From an uncultured Prevotellaceae bacterium (GTDB lineage Bacteria > Bacteroidota > Bacteroidia > Bacteroidales > Muribaculaceae): DNA of 7,795 bases. Shown piece by piece: positions 6,442-7,795 of the stretch. Positions within the stretch are counted from its first letter, which is position 1. Every line of letters starts with the position of its first letter. A model generated the notes under the pieces. It was not told where the DNA came from. It worked only from the letters and a program-made list of their open reading frames with translations, and did not search any database. A program made the translations under genes and the position numbers. The stretch is from the NCBI GenBank assembly GCA_937896015.1, contig CALBLR010000150.1:1-7795 (forward strand), in the 5' to 3' direction.

Positions 6442-7795
6442 ATGATGAAGAAATTCCTGCTTGTGGTGTGCGGCTCGTTTGTTGGAGTCACGCTGGCCCT
6501 TATGGTGTTCACCCTCTCGGCTGTGGTGACGAGTTTTGCCATAATCGGCGCCATGGGCGCTGGTGAGGCCCGCACCATCGACGACAACTCAATTTTGCAC
6601 ATCACCCTCAAGGGCGACATCCCCGAGCGCGACGGCATGGCCGACGTCTCGGTGGCCGACGTCGTGCGCGGCGTGCCGTCGCCGCCCAGCCTTGCCACCC
6701 TCAAGGCGGCAATAGCCTCGGCTGCCGAGAGCGACAAGGTGGACGGCATCTATATCGACTGCCAAGGCGCCAGCGCCAACCCCGCCACCCTCTATGAACT
6801 GCGCAAGTCGCTGGCCGACTTCAAAAAATCGGGCAAGAACAAATTCATATATGCCTATGGCGGGCAGGCCATAACCCAGGCCGACTACTATGTGGCCTCG
6901 GTGGCCGACAGCATTTTCCTTAACCCCATCGGTGCGGTCGACGTGCACGGCCTTGCAGCTGTGATCCCGTCCTACAAGGGGCTGCTCGACAAACTGGGCG
7001 TGACGATGCAGGTGGTGCGTGTGGGCACGTTTAAGAGTGCCGTCGAGCCATACATCCTCGACAGCATCAGCCCAGCCAACCGCCTCCAGCAGCAGCACTA
7101 CATGGGCAGCATTTGGGACAGCATGGCATCGCAGATGGCCGAGAGCCGCAAAATTCAGTGCGCCGCCTTCGACCGCCTGGCCGACACCCTGCTGCTGGCC
7201 ATGCCGGCCGACTCGCTCGTGAGGCTGCACGTGGTCGACGCCCTGTGCTACAAGAGCGAGATGGAGAGCCGCCTGCGCCGCATGACAGATGTCAACGAGG
7301 GCGACGACCTGCGCCTGGTTGAGCCCGCCGACATGGCCGAGCGCAGCACTGGCCACAGCGGAAAGCAGGGCGAAATCGCCGTGCTCTATGCCGTGGGCGA
7401 AATCGACGGCGCCAACGCCAGCGGCGACGGCATCGACAGCGATGACCTCATCGACCAGATAAAGGAACTGCGCGACGACGACGACGTGAAGGGTCTCGTG
7501 CTGCGCGTGAACTCTCCGGGCGGCAGCGCCTATGGCTCCGAGCAGATATGGAAAGCCCTCGACGACTTCAAGCGCAGCGGCAAGCCGCTGGCCGTGTCGA
7601 TGGGCGACCTCGCAGCCTCGGGCGGATACTACATTTCGTGCGGCGCCGACCGCATCTTTGCCGAGCCCGTAACCATCACGGGCAGCATTGGCATCTTTGG
7701 CATGGTGCCCAACTTGGGCGGCCTGCTCACCGACAAGCTGGGCGTGCGCTTCAGCGTGGTCAAGACCAACAAGAATTCCGACTTTGGCAACTTCA
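6442..7795 (+). CDS. sppA: Signal peptide peptidase SppA (protease IV), 3' end beyond window
   Basis: Membrane-bound serine protease that degrades cleaved signal peptides in the inner membrane, using a Ser-Lys dyad. The open frame gives 451 codons; the family's two-domain form is about 590-620 residues, so roughly the last quarter is missing. An N-terminal hydrophobic anchor (about 5-36) follows a short MMKK start. The first domain carries GTFKSAVEPY with the general-base lysine at K198. The second carries AASGGYY with the nucleophile S393, then the conserved G-S-I-G (414-417) and IFG. Both catalytic residues are present, so the enzyme should be active. Start choice: ATG 6442, with a second ATG immediately after at 6445; both follow an AT-rich leader without Shine-Dalgarno. 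It is transcribed away from the hydrolase gene. In many Bacteroidales lpxK follows sppA, but that would be outside this window. Confidence 0.96.
   Translation, partial: MMKKFLLVVCGSFVGVTLALMVFTLSAVVTSFAIIGAMGAGEARTIDDNSILHITLKGDIPERDGMADVSVADVVRGVPSPPSLATLKAAIASAAESDKVDGIYIDCQGASANPATLYELRKSLADFKKSGKNKFIYAYGGQAITQADYYVASVADSIFLNPIGAVDVHGLAAVIPSYKGLLDKLGVTMQVVRVGTFKSAVEPYILDSISPANRLQQQHYMGSIWDSMASQMAESRKIQCAAFDRLADTLLLAMPADSLVRLHVVDALCYKSEMESRLRRMTDVNEGDDLRLVEPADMAERSTGHSGKQGEIAVLYAVGEIDGANASGDGIDSDDLIDQIKELRDDDDVKGLVLRVNSPGGSAYGSEQIWKALDDFKRSGKPLAVSMGDLAASGGYYISCGADRIFAEPVTITGSIGIFGMVPNLGGLLTDKLGVRFSVVKTNKNSDFGNF

Noticed and set aside
6360..6566. Possible small plus-strand ORF from ATG 6360 overlapping the sppA start
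   Set aside because: It runs into sppA in another frame, has a C/H/R-rich shadow-like composition, and its ATG lies only a few bases after the predicted transcription start.
6589..7356. 255-codon minus-strand ORF opposite sppA
   Set aside because: No domain recognised and composition typical of an antisense frame; sppA on the plus strand carries both catalytic residues.

Overview
The window comes from a Bacteroidales-type bacterium, plausibly a gut Muribaculaceae or Prevotella relative. This is inferred from Bacteroidetes-style IleRS motifs, A-rich start regions without Shine-Dalgarno sequences, promoter boxes matching TAnnTTTG, and GC-rich genes with G/C-ending codons separated by AT-rich spacers. 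No species can be named from the sequence alone. There are five protein genes. No RNA gene, mobile element or CRISPR array was seen.

Four genes on the minus strand form a probable operon, read from right to left. They are an alpha/beta hydrolase (6222-5428), a membrane-anchored MurF-like Mur ligase (5382-3787), a long divergent D-Ala-D-Ala ligase (3699-2515) and isoleucyl-tRNA synthetase ileS (from 2479, running off the left edge). The gaps are 45, 87 and 35 bases, with no internal terminator or recognisable internal promoter. On the plus strand, sppA (signal peptide peptidase) starts at 6442 and runs off the right edge. A 219-base divergent spacer (6223-6441) holds candidate promoters for both directions.

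The most interesting part is the hydrolase / Mur-ligase / Ddl-like cassette. Each protein keeps its catalytic signature, but the set does not look like the standard wall-precursor enzymes. The Mur ligase has about 160 residues of hydrophobic N-terminus where MurF normally has its UDP-MurNAc-tripeptide-recognition domain. The Ddl has a divergent C-terminal substrate motif and extra length. The hydrolase is a serine hydrolase of unknown substrate. A reasonable hypothesis is a membrane-localised pathway in which Ddl makes a D-amino-acid dipeptide, the Mur-like enzyme attaches it to a membrane or lipid-linked acceptor, and the hydrolase edits or recycles a product. This is inference; no function is proven by sequence.

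The IleRS carries G-I-H-H in place of the class I HxGH signature. This swapped form is known in some IleRS2-type enzymes and is linked to very high mupirocin resistance.
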